Source of the DNA: an uncultured Schlesneria sp.
Lineage (GTDB): Bacteria > Planctomycetota > Planctomycetia > Planctomycetales > Planctomycetaceae
Reading direction: 5' to 3'
Assembly (NCBI GenBank): GCA_903834925.1
Contig: CAILLA010000132.1
Coordinates: 19,332 to 83,331, forward strand
Length of the DNA stretch: 64,000 bases
Positions within the stretch are counted from its first letter, which is position 1; every line of letters starts with the position of its first letter. The notes under the pieces are model-generated. The model was not told where the DNA came from, did not search any database, and was given only the letters and a program-made list of their open reading frames with translations. A program made the position numbers and the translations under genes. Positions 33,919 to 41,391 of the stretch are shown one piece after another.

Positions 33919-35139
33919 ATGGCCGATGAACTCAGTTTTGCGGATTATGAAAGTCGCCTTGATCGATCGATCAAGGTCAAAGCCCCCGATTTCTCGTCGG
34001 GTGATCGCCTGAAACACCTGATATTCTCGGGACAATTTACTCGACCTCTGCTCGATAAGCTTTGCCGACTGGCTGACAAGATCCGGCTGCTGGCCAAGTC
34101 GAAAGAGGGGCACCGGTATCTCAATACTCTGCTGTCGCACAAGCGTGCAATGCTTTATTTCACGCAGCCTTCGACGAGAACGTTCATGTCGTTCGCCGCT
34201 GCGTGCCAGATCCTGGGGATGACCTGTAACGAAGTCCGCGATCTGTCGGTTTCATCGGAAGCCAAGGGGGAATCGCCATTCGATTCAATTCGAATGTTCA
34301 GCAGTTATTTCGACCTGGTGATCATGCGCAGTCACATTCCGAAATTTGCGGAATGTTGTGGCTACATGATGAATACGCTGGCGGACAGTCAACGCCGCAG
34401 TGTTCCGATTATGAATGCGGGCGCGGGGTCAGACGAACATCCGACGCAGGCACTACTCGACATTTACACGATCCAGCGAGCCTTCAGTTTCACGCACGCG
34501 AAGGATTCACGCCAATGGACTCGCTATGACGAATTGCGAGAGCAATTTCCCGGACTACGCAAAGGAATTTCAGGGAAAACAATTGGGTTTTGTGGTGATA
34601 TCCGGCGTGGTCGAACGGTTCGCTCGCTGGCTCAATTACTTGCTCTGCACGAACAAGTTCGATTGGTATTTATTTCTCCGCCACACCCGACCCTGGCCCT
34701 GCCCCGCGACTTGAAAGACAAATTGATCGACGCGAGGGTTGATGTTCGCGAGTGTCATTCGCTCGAAGATCCGCTTGACGGCAAGCCGGTCATTGAGCAA
34801 CTCGACGCCCTGTACATGACCCGAATTCAGCGTGAGCACAATTCCGGTGCCGAAGAAGCCGAACTGAATGAACTGGATTTCTCGCACTTCAAACTGAATA
34901 AACCACGTGTCGCGCGAATGAAACCGTACGCGGCCATCCTGCATCCATTTCCACGCGACAAAGAGTTCGGTGAAATCCCACCGGCAATCGACGATGACGA
35001 ACGTGCATTTTACTTCCGACAGGCACGAAACGGCATGTGGGCACGAGCCGCACTGGTTGCACACATCTTCGACGTCGACGGTGAGATCAACGATTACTAC
35101 GAACAATACAACAGCGAAATGCAGATTTCGCCGCAGTAG
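33919..35139 (+). CDS. pyrB: Aspartate carbamoyltransferase, long form
   Basis: 406 aa, longer than the usual catalytic chain of about 310. Carbamoyl-phosphate site PSTRT (84-88, FTQPSTRTFMSF), HPTQALLDIYT (174-184), DLSVSSEAKGES as the 80s-loop-like block, GFCGDIRRGRTVRSLAQLL in the second domain, and the late LHPFPRDKEF/YFRQARNGMWARAAL, matching the ATCase HPLPR...YFxQAxNG pattern. The extra length comes from an N-terminal addition and inserts around 190-220 and 290-310. It catalyses the first committed step of pyrimidine synthesis. No regulatory chain (pyrI) or other pyrimidine genes are adjacent. TTG 33907 in frame is a possible alternative start. Confidence 0.88.
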   Translation: MADELSFADYESRLDRSIKVKAPDFSSGDRLKHLIFSGQFTRPLLDKLCRLADKIRLLAKSKEGHRYLNTLLSHKRAMLYFTQPSTRTFMSFAAACQILGMTCNEVRDLSVSSEAKGESPFDSIRMFSSYFDLVIMRSHIPKFAECCGYMMNTLADSQRRSVPIMNAGAGSDEHPTQALLDIYTIQRAFSFTHAKDSRQWTRYDELREQFPGLRKGISGKTIGFCGDIRRGRTVRSLAQLLALHEQVRLVFISPPHPTLALPRDLKDKLIDARVDVRECHSLEDPLDGKPVIEQLDALYMTRIQREHNSGAEEAELNELDFSHFKLNKPRVARMKPYAAILHPFPRDKEFGEIPPAIDDDERAFYFRQARNGMWARAALVAHIFDVDGEINDYYEQYNSEMQISPQ

Positions 35140-35189
35140 TGCTGCATTACCGCGGCAAATGTGGAAAACATGGGTTCGAACGAAATCTT

Positions 35190-35287
35190 GTGCCTCTGAA
35201 TGACCGTCTTCGGCCATTCAGTGTCTTTCAATTGCGAACCTACCGGGCGAAGACACTGCGTCGGAGAAGACTCCGATGCAGTGGCAC
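35190..35287. repeat. Double-hairpin GTGCCACTG repeat, copy 4
   Basis: Starts GTGCC (one base missing from GTGCCACTG) and ends CAGTGGCAC. Hairpins CTGAATGACCG...CATTCAG and CACTGCGTCGGAG...CTCCGATGCAGTG. Located between the convergent 3' ends of pyrB and pdxJ. Confidence 0.8.
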
Positions 35288-35304
35288 ATTTTTGACACGT
35301 ATTC

Positions 35305-36030
35305 CTACAACTTTGCAGTGACGATCAATTCCCGCATCTCACGGACGGCTTGGGTAATGCCGACCATGATGGCTCGCGCAACTATGCTATGCCCGATATT
35401 CAGCTCTTCCGCACCGACGATCGCTGCGACGGGCTGAACATTCCGGTAGGTCAGACCGTGGCCGAAATGGAGATGCATGCCGCATTCCCGAGCGAAACCA
35501 CCTGCTCGTCGTAACTGATCCAATTCCTGAGCCTGAATGACAGGCGTCAGCGCATCGGCATACTTGCCGGTATGTAATTCGACCGCCGCACAACCAAGTT
35601 TCTTTGTTACTTCAATCTGATTCTCTGCCGGATCAATGAACAGGCTGACAATAATTCCTTTCGCGTGTAATTGATCGACACAGCGGCGTACGCGATCGAG
35701 ATTGCCCACAACGTCCAGGCCCCCTTCGGTCGTAACCTCTTGCCGTTTTTCAGGGACCAACGTCACCTGTTGGGGCATAACTTCCAGTGCAAAATCGGTG
35801 ATGCTTTGCTCCGCCGCCATTTCGAGATTCAACTTGACCTGCACGGTCTGTTTCAGAACCCGGACATCACGATCCTGAATGTGTCGACGATCTTCCCGCA
35901 GATGAACGGTAATCACGTCGGCTCCGCCGAGTTCTGCCAGTGCAGCAGCCCAGACAGGATCAGGCTCAATCGTTTTTCGAGCCTGACGGACGGTTGCAAC
36001 GTGATCGATATTAACACCAAGTGTGGCCAT
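35305..36030 (-). CDS. pdxJ: Pyridoxine 5'-phosphate synthase
   Basis: 241 aa, standard for PdxJ. Condenses 3-amino-2-oxopropyl phosphate with 1-deoxyxylulose 5-phosphate in vitamin B6 synthesis. Conserved blocks: [15 protein letters not shown] at the N-terminus, [58 protein letters not shown] and [12 protein letters not shown]-barrel enzyme in the cytoplasm. The next gene on this strand starts 68 bases upstream and is unrelated in function. Confidence 0.96.
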   Translation of the reverse strand: MATLGVNIDHVATVRQARKTIEPDPVWAAALAELGGADVITVHLREDRRHIQDRDVRVLKQTVQVKLNLEMAAEQSITDFALEVMPQQVTLVPEKRQEVTTEGGLDVVGNLDRVRRCVDQLHAKGIIVSLFIDPAENQIEVTKKLGCAAVELHTGKYADALTPVIQAQELDQLRRAGGFARECGMHLHFGHGLTYRNVQPVAAIVGAEELNIGHSIVARAIMVGITQAVREMRELIVTAKL

Positions 36031-36098
36031 GTTGTTTTTCTTCTGGAAACAGGGACTTATTCAATCCGTCATCGACCGAGGAAGGTTGTCACACACAA

Positions 36099-37517
36099 TC
36101 ATACGCCATCATCTGTTGAATCAACGGATTGTCGCGGCTCGTCAATCTCGCCCGAATCATTGTCGATAATCCCAAGCACTTCCATCCTTCGGTAAAGCCT
36201 CGGCCGGGTAATTCCCAATAACTCCGCCGCCCTGGCCTTATTATGACGAGCTTCCGCCAGAGCTAATTCGATTTGCTCCCGTTCGACTCGCAGCAGTAAC
36301 GGATCGAGGTTCTCTGAACGTTTTCGCACTTTTGGGCCGATCGTCTGCCCGCTGACCCCTGTGCGGAACCGAAACGGAAGATGATTCGTTTCAATATCCG
36401 GCCCCGTGCAAACCTGTCGCGATTCTGCAACAACGGCTCTCAGTTCACCGACGTTACCCGGCCAGTTATACCGACGAAACTGTTGCCAGACATCATTGTG
36501 AAAGCCGGTGATCTGATGCGATTCGCCTCGATTGAATTCTTCCAGGAAAAACTGAGCCAAGGGTTCAAGATCCTCGGGACGACTTCGGAGCGAGGGGACT
36601 GAAATAACGATTGTGGTCAGCGCGTAATGAAGTTCGTTCAGAAATTCATCCGATTCAACTAACCGGTCTAACGGATTCAGCGCAGCCGCCATGACTCGTG
36701 GGCTTGCCGCGCGTTTTAACTCGATCACATTCAGCACAAGTCGCTGCAGGTCTCTTGGCAATGTTTCGACGTGATTGAGATAGATTGTTCCGGGTTGAAA
36801 GTCGCCAGCCTGACTCGATTCCAGAATTCTGTTGAACGTTGATTCCAGATGCTGTGAGGTCAACCTGCGGCAATCCAGCGGCACAAATGATGTTCGCCCT
36901 CGATCACTGGCGTCATGGATCAGGCGCCCCAGTTGTTCGCGCCCGGTCCCGACTTCGCCCAGGAAAAGTACGGGAACAGATGATTGTTGTGCCAATCTCA
37001 GTTGCTCAAAAACTCGCCGCATTCCGGGACTGCGGCCGACAAGCAAACCTTCGCCAATCTGCTGCCGTACGGATACTCGCAACGCTGCAAGTTCGATATG
37101 CAACCGCTGCGAAATCGAAACGCCAGCAGAAATTGCGATTGCAGACGGAGGTTGAATCACGCCGAGTGCCGCTTGAACCTTATGATCAACATCGGTCAAA
37201 GGAAAGAAGTGAATGTGACTGGCGACAGGATCACGCTCGCGATGAGCAATAATCGCAGGGACCGTCACGGTATTGCCTTGCCAGACACTGGAAGGTGGGG
37301 TCAATGAAGCCAGGAGGGCCGCTGTTGTTTTCGAGTCGGCCTCTGTCACAAACTCGCAGACCTGACCAAGCACATCGGGCGGGGTCCATCCGGTCAATTG
37401 CTGGCAACCCGCGTTGAAGAACACCAGGCGTCGATTGGCATTCAGCACAAACAACGCCACCGAGGTGTCTTTTAGCCAGACTTCCAGTCGACGGGTCGTC
37501 CGAACACGTTTGGCCAT
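36099..37517 (-). CDS. NtrC-like regulator with PAS and degenerate AAA+ domain
   Basis: 472 aa. PAS domain about 10-70 (ALFVLNANRRLVFFNAGCQQLTGW). AAA+ sigma-54-type domain about 160-400, followed by a Fis-type helix-turn-helix (VEREQIELALAEARHNKARAAELLGITRPRLYRRMEVL). The AAA+ part is damaged at key positions: the Walker A lysine is Arg (GEVGTGRE, R193), Walker B is GTIYLNHV with Asn for the usual Asp-Glu, and the GAFTGA loop that touches sigma-54 is missing. The R-finger block LRSRPEDLEPL and NWPGNVGELR remain. It should still bind DNA and sense through PAS, but probably cannot remodel sigma-54 polymerase, so it may be a repressor or a sigma-54-independent regulator. Confidence 0.85.
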   Translation of the reverse strand: MAKRVRTTRRLEVWLKDTSVALFVLNANRRLVFFNAGCQQLTGWTPPDVLGQVCEFVTEADSKTTAALLASLTPPSSVWQGNTVTVPAIIAHRERDPVASHIHFFPLTDVDHKVQAALGVIQPPSAIAISAGVSISQRLHIELAALRVSVRQQIGEGLLVGRSPGMRRVFEQLRLAQQSSVPVLFLGEVGTGREQLGRLIHDASDRGRTSFVPLDCRRLTSQHLESTFNRILESSQAGDFQPGTIYLNHVETLPRDLQRLVLNVIELKRAASPRVMAAALNPLDRLVESDEFLNELHYALTTIVISVPSLRSRPEDLEPLAQFFLEEFNRGESHQITGFHNDVWQQFRRYNWPGNVGELRAVVAESRQVCTGPDIETNHLPFRFRTGVSGQTIGPKVRKRSENLDPLLLRVEREQIELALAEARHNKARAAELLGITRPRLYRRMEVLGIIDNDSGEIDEPRQSVDSTDDGV

Positions 37518-37546
37518 CTTCTTTTCACGAAACGATGACGTTCGAT

Positions 37547-37963
37547 TCAGCGTTGATGCAATTTTTCAAGCAGAACCCGATTTCCCTTAGGACTGAATTC
37601 GATCCGAGTCATAAACTCACGCATCAACATCAGTCCGCGTCCAGTAGGAATTTCGAGATTCTCATCTTTGGTGCAATCGGGGACCTCTTCCGGGCGAAAA
37701 CCAGCCCCCTGATCCTCGATCTCAATTCGAACTCCGTCAGGAGTTCGCTGAAAATCGATTCGAACAGTTTTTTCGGGACTCAGCTTATTTCCATGTTTGA
37801 TGGCGTTTGTCACCGCTTCGTCGACGGAAAGGCGGATCCCGAATTCATCTCGCGATGAAAATCCGGCTTGCGCGACCTCGGCCATGATCCGCTCAACGAC
37901 CGCTTGCCCGGATTCGTAATCGCTTTGAATCACAACCTCGAACTGATCGCTGGGTGGCTTCAC
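37547..37963 (-). CDS. Anti-sigma regulatory factor (RsbW/SpoIIAB-like kinase)
   Basis: 138 aa. GHKL-type ATP-binding fold: N-box DEAVTNAIKHGN, G1 box DQGAGF, G2 box GRGLMLM. Such proteins hold a sigma factor or other target until their STAS partner takes over, and phosphorylate that partner on serine. The STAS gene lies three bases upstream on the same strand, giving a partner-switch pair. The NtrC-like gene follows 29 bases downstream, so all three may share a transcript. The target sigma factor is not identified here. Confidence 0.88.
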   Translation of the reverse strand: MKPPSDQFEVVIQSDYESGQAVVERIMAEVAQAGFSSRDEFGIRLSVDEAVTNAIKHGNKLSPEKTVRIDFQRTPDGVRIEIEDQGAGFRPEEVPDCTKDENLEIPTGRGLMLMREFMTRIEFSPKGNRVLLEKLHQR

Positions 37964-37966
37964 GTC

Positions 37967-38320
37967 TTAAAACCCTTGGAGAGCTTCTTCTTGTGTCGCT
38001 TTAATATCAAAGATCTTGTTCAGCCGAGTGATCTCAAATACTTCGTAAATATCTGGCCTGATACAACAAAGTCGCAATTTCGATTTGGCGGCTTTCGCCT
38101 TCTTATCCAACGTAATCAATTTGCCGAGGGCGGCACTAGACAAGTATTCGACGAGGCTGAAATCGAGAACAATCTTACGACGTCCGTCCTCGTCGATCAG
38201 CGCGAAGAGGTTACTGCCAATTACCTGAATGTTCGCTTCATCCAGAATTTTCTTGTCGACAAATTTGGCAACTGTCACATCACCAACTTCTTCAAGATCC
38301 AATCGTTGACTGGGTGCCAT
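37967..38320 (-). CDS. STAS-domain anti-anti-sigma factor
   Basis: 117 aa, a single STAS domain. The phosphorylation segment reads VLDFSLVEYLSSAALGKLI, with S61/S62 in the place of the regulatory serine (DSSG in SpoIIAA). It should release the target when unphosphorylated by binding the adjacent RsbW-like kinase. The start ATG at 38320 is followed by a typical first strand DVTVAKFVDKKILDE. First gene of the minus-strand run reaching 36099. Confidence 0.88.
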   Translation of the reverse strand: MAPSQRLDLEEVGDVTVAKFVDKKILDEANIQVIGSNLFALIDEDGRRKIVLDFSLVEYLSSAALGKLITLDKKAKAAKSKLRLCCIRPDIYEVFEITRLNKIFDIKATQEEALQGF

Positions 38321-38675
38321 AGTCCGTTTCCTGTCCGAAATCGATCGCTAAAATTCATCGCGGGTCGAGCCCACGAAATCACATTGTACTCTGGTTTGAT
38401 TGATCATGTGAGTTGCACGATGTGAAGTCAAGTGTCGAAAATTCATCAAAAATTTTCAAACCAACTTCCTTTTTCAGGCGACTCTTATCAAGAGGAGCAA
38501 TCTCGGACATCGAACGCACTGGGGACTGGGGTCGACACCGATGTTCAGACCCTGCTCTGAGACAAAGCCCGTTCCCTGTAAAAAAACGTGAATCCTCTCT
38601 TTCCACACGTTATTTCATCGATTTTCCAGTTAGAATGATAACCAATAAGTCGTTGGGGTTGGAAAAAGGACAACG
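38321..38675. other. Divergent intergenic space
   Basis: 355 bases between the STAS gene (leftward) and the metal permease (rightward). GTTA-GAATGA-TAAC near 38632 is a weak inverted repeat that could be a metal-regulator site before the permease. No RNA or gene is evident; open frames here look like chance. Confidence 0.35.
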
Positions 38676-40091
38676 ATGCTGACACGGCTGCTACAACAAA
38701 ACGAAATTCTTAAACTGGCATGGATCATAGGGGTTTTTGATCCGACCGAACCCGCTCGCGCACCGATGATGGCATACAATACACGGATCGTTCTGCTGGG
38801 GACGCTGCTGCTCGGAATGTGCAGTGGGATCGTCGGAGCGTTTATGCTCTTGCGAAAAAAACCCCTGGTGGGAGACGTTGCCAGCCATGCAGCACTTCCG
38901 GGAATTGGTATCGCATATCTGGCCGTCGAAGCGGTATCACCTGGAGCTGGAAAATCGCTTCCCTGGTTGCTTGCGGGTGCATCCGCGTCAGCCGCGTGCG
39001 GCGTCATCGTTACGAATTTGATTCAGCGGACCCGACTGATTAAAGAGGATGCAGCACTCGGGATCGTTCTTAGCCTGTTTTTCGGAGCGGGAATCGTATT
39101 GTTGACGATCATTCAAGGCATGAAAACGGGAAGCGCGGCCGGTCTAGGCGACTTTATTTTCGGTAAAGCGGCGGCAATGACTGCGATGGATGTGACGTTG
39201 ATTGCAACGGCCAGTGCGATTGTTCTGCTTGTCTGTTTTGTTCTGTTCAAGGAATTTGCAGTCCTTTGCTTTGACGAAGAATACGCCGCTGCGCTCGGTT
39301 GGCCCGTGAAACAACTCGACCTGTTACTGACGGGACTCGTCGTGGGTGTGACAGTGATCGGCATGCAAAGCGTTGGCTTGTTGCTGGTCGTGGCATTGCT
39401 GATTATTCCACCGACGGCAGCGAGATTCTGGAGCAATCGACTTAAACCGATGGTATTGATTGCCGGGGTCATCGGTGGCGCAAGCTCGTCGATAGGTGTC
39501 CTGCTCAGCGCGACGATCACACAACTTGCAGCCGGGCCGATTATTGTCCTGATTGGATCGATTGCCTTCGGTTTCAGCCTGTTATTCGGAACCGTTCGAG
39601 GAACGTTCTGGCAACTGTGGCGACAGCGCACCGCAAGCCGCCGAAAAGGACAACTCGATCTGCTGCGGGCCTGTTATGAAGAGTTAGAACAGACATTATC
39701 GCCGGACAAATTTGACGGCAATCAGACTGTTCATCAAATGCCCGACCTGACTGCATACCCGATTAAACAAGAGTCGATTGTCGCCGCCCGAGGCTGGTCA
39801 CCGGGACGAGTTGCTGAACTTTTGCGTTCTGCGATCCTCGAAGGCTGGCTGAGACAAGACTCGAGCGGACAATTGCGTTTGACCGATGCCGGAACGCGAC
39901 TGGCTGCTCGTGCCGTGCGAAACCATCGTTTGTGGGAGCTGTACCTGATTCACTTTGCCGACGTTGCCCCAAGTCGGGTTGATCGAGAGGCGGACATGAT
40001 CGAACATGTGCTCGAACCGGGCCTGATCGACCAATTGGAAAAGCTATTGAAACAAGATCGGCCCAATTCCGTACCAGCCAGCCCGCATTAA
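38676..40091 (+). CDS. Metal ABC transporter permease fused to a DtxR-like regulator
   Basis: 471 aa from ATG 38676, with AGGA upstream. Residues about 20-310 are an ABC-3 family permease with eight or so membrane segments (IVLLGTLLLGMCSGIVGAFM, DVASHAALPGIGIAYL, LDLLLTGLVVGVTVIGMQSVG, LIIPPTAARFW). Residues about 350-465 form a winged helix-turn-helix (ESIVAARGWSPGRVAELLRSAILEGWL, then LTDAGTRLAARAV) and an iron-dependent-repressor dimerisation domain (RNHRLWELYLIHFADV, DREADMIEHVLEP). So manganese, iron or zinc uptake may be joined to metal sensing in one chain. No ABC ATPase or substrate-binding protein is adjacent, which is unusual for this family. Confidence 0.85.
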   Translation: MLTRLLQQNEILKLAWIIGVFDPTEPARAPMMAYNTRIVLLGTLLLGMCSGIVGAFMLLRKKPLVGDVASHAALPGIGIAYLAVEAVSPGAGKSLPWLLAGASASAACGVIVTNLIQRTRLIKEDAALGIVLSLFFGAGIVLLTIIQGMKTGSAAGLGDFIFGKAAAMTAMDVTLIATASAIVLLVCFVLFKEFAVLCFDEEYAAALGWPVKQLDLLLTGLVVGVTVIGMQSVGLLLVVALLIIPPTAARFWSNRLKPMVLIAGVIGGASSSIGVLLSATITQLAAGPIIVLIGSIAFGFSLLFGTVRGTFWQLWRQRTASRRKGQLDLLRACYEELEQTLSPDKFDGNQTVHQMPDLTAYPIKQESIVAARGWSPGRVAELLRSAILEGWLRQDSSGQLRLTDAGTRLAARAVRNHRLWELYLIHFADVAPSRVDREADMIEHVLEPGLIDQLEKLLKQDRPNSVPASPH

Positions 40092-40100
40092 CTCTGCGGA

Positions 40101-41270
40101 TTATTCCGGAGACAGCGTTAGTCGCTTGATAAGTATCGTGGCATACGAGCCGCGAGGCAGAACGAATTCCAGAGCCATTCGATGACGACCGGTGTTGAGA
40201 TCATCTTCACCGGTACGAGTCATCTTGAGGTTACCCGGCTTTACGATCGCCAGACGCTCACCTTTTGAAAAGAAACTGTCTCGCGGGTATTTCACACGCA
40301 ACTCGCGTAATGACAGCCCCTGTTCGCCCAGAACCTTTTCGTAAAGGTCCAGCAATGGCCCTGCATCCAGGTGCAGGCGTGCCGAGGGAAGAGGCAAACT
40401 CAATTCGCTCAGATTTTTCACTTCGACGTCGTTCAAGTCCGTGAAGAAGGGAACTTGTGCCGTCGCAAGCTGGACTGAAAAAAGACGGCTCGCGTCGATC
40501 GATTCGTTCAACGTCGCAGCGAGACAACGATTCCAGAGATCGCTTTGATAAGCAGCCAGCCACAGACTTCGCATGTCTTGTCGCTGCAAGGCGAAAGCCT
40601 CACGAAATCGTTCCGGATGATCGACGAGATACGTGATAATGCTACGACTGGATGACTTTCGCAAAGTGTTCTTGCAGGCAACCCAGTCACCCCACAGTCG
40701 GCGAATGATCTCTTTTTCGTCCCGGTCGTTGGGTCGATCATGAGAATTCGGTTCGGCGATCGCCAACCACAAAGCCCGTTCGTAGTTTCCAAGGCACCAG
40801 GGTCGACCGATGAATTCGCCCGATTCGCCAAGCGAGCCGAACCGCTGATCATCATAAAAATTGGGAATGCCAAAATTTGCCAATGGCTCGCGGACGCTCA
40901 AGATTTGCTGCACGGCCTCTTCCGTCAGGTTTCTCAAAACAATATGAAACCGGTTGGCCACGATATCCTGCGGCCCAAACGGCCGATTTGCCTGCCCCTG
41001 ATAGGTGAGTGAAAGACTCTCTTCACGGAAATCTCGTCTTGGTCCCCGTTGAATCGTCACCCACTGGCGAGTGATGGCGTGCTTGTCTTTCAAGCCTCCA
41101 TAACCAATGACACGACGTGGAAAGTTCCATCGGCTGGAAATCGCAGTGATCGCCTCGGGGGTCCCGAGCGAACGCTTCGTCAGTAAGTAGACGGCGAACG
41201 GGCCACCATCCATCGAGAAATCGCTAAGTTCCTCGACTTCAAAGTCTTCCGGCAAACTCTTGAGCTTCAT
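40101..41270 (-). CDS. truD: tRNA pseudouridine(13) synthase TruD
   Basis: 389 aa from ATG 41270, preceded by GGA; an ATG at 41294 is in frame but the family usually begins near KLKSLPEDFEVEEL. The TruD motif GGLKDKHA with catalytic D62 is present, as are NRFHIVLRNL and NFYDDQRFGSLG, which mark the family. It turns U13 of tRNA-Glu into pseudouridine in bacteria. The inserted TRUD domain spans about residues 140-300. Its stop is nine bases from the convergent permease stop. Confidence 0.9.
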   Translation of the reverse strand: MKLKSLPEDFEVEELSDFSMDGGPFAVYLLTKRSLGTPEAITAISSRWNFPRRVIGYGGLKDKHAITRQWVTIQRGPRRDFREESLSLTYQGQANRPFGPQDIVANRFHIVLRNLTEEAVQQILSVREPLANFGIPNFYDDQRFGSLGESGEFIGRPWCLGNYERALWLAIAEPNSHDRPNDRDEKEIIRRLWGDWVACKNTLRKSSSRSIITYLVDHPERFREAFALQRQDMRSLWLAAYQSDLWNRCLAATLNESIDASRLFSVQLATAQVPFFTDLNDVEVKNLSELSLPLPSARLHLDAGPLLDLYEKVLGEQGLSLRELRVKYPRDSFFSKGERLAIVKPGNLKMTRTGEDDLNTGRHRMALEFVLPRGSYATILIKRLTLSPE

Positions 41271-41296
41271 GAACGATCCAACACAGTGCAACAACG

Positions 41297-41319
41297 CAGG
41301 GAATTCTTCAGAATCCCTG
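41297..41319. other. Hairpin between truD and the CAP-protein gene
   Basis: CAGGG-ATTC pairs with GAAT-CCCTG (one bulged A) around TTCA. On the plus strand it is followed by GGCCGTTTTTA. It lies between two leftward genes, so it may end the upstream CAP-protein transcript or shape the truD leader; the T-run is on the other strand. Confidence 0.4.
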
Positions 41320-41391
41320 GGCCGTTTTTAAAATACGAATTTCAGACGAGAACTTTACTTGTTCTCGCGAACGCTGGAGAAGCATAACCGA

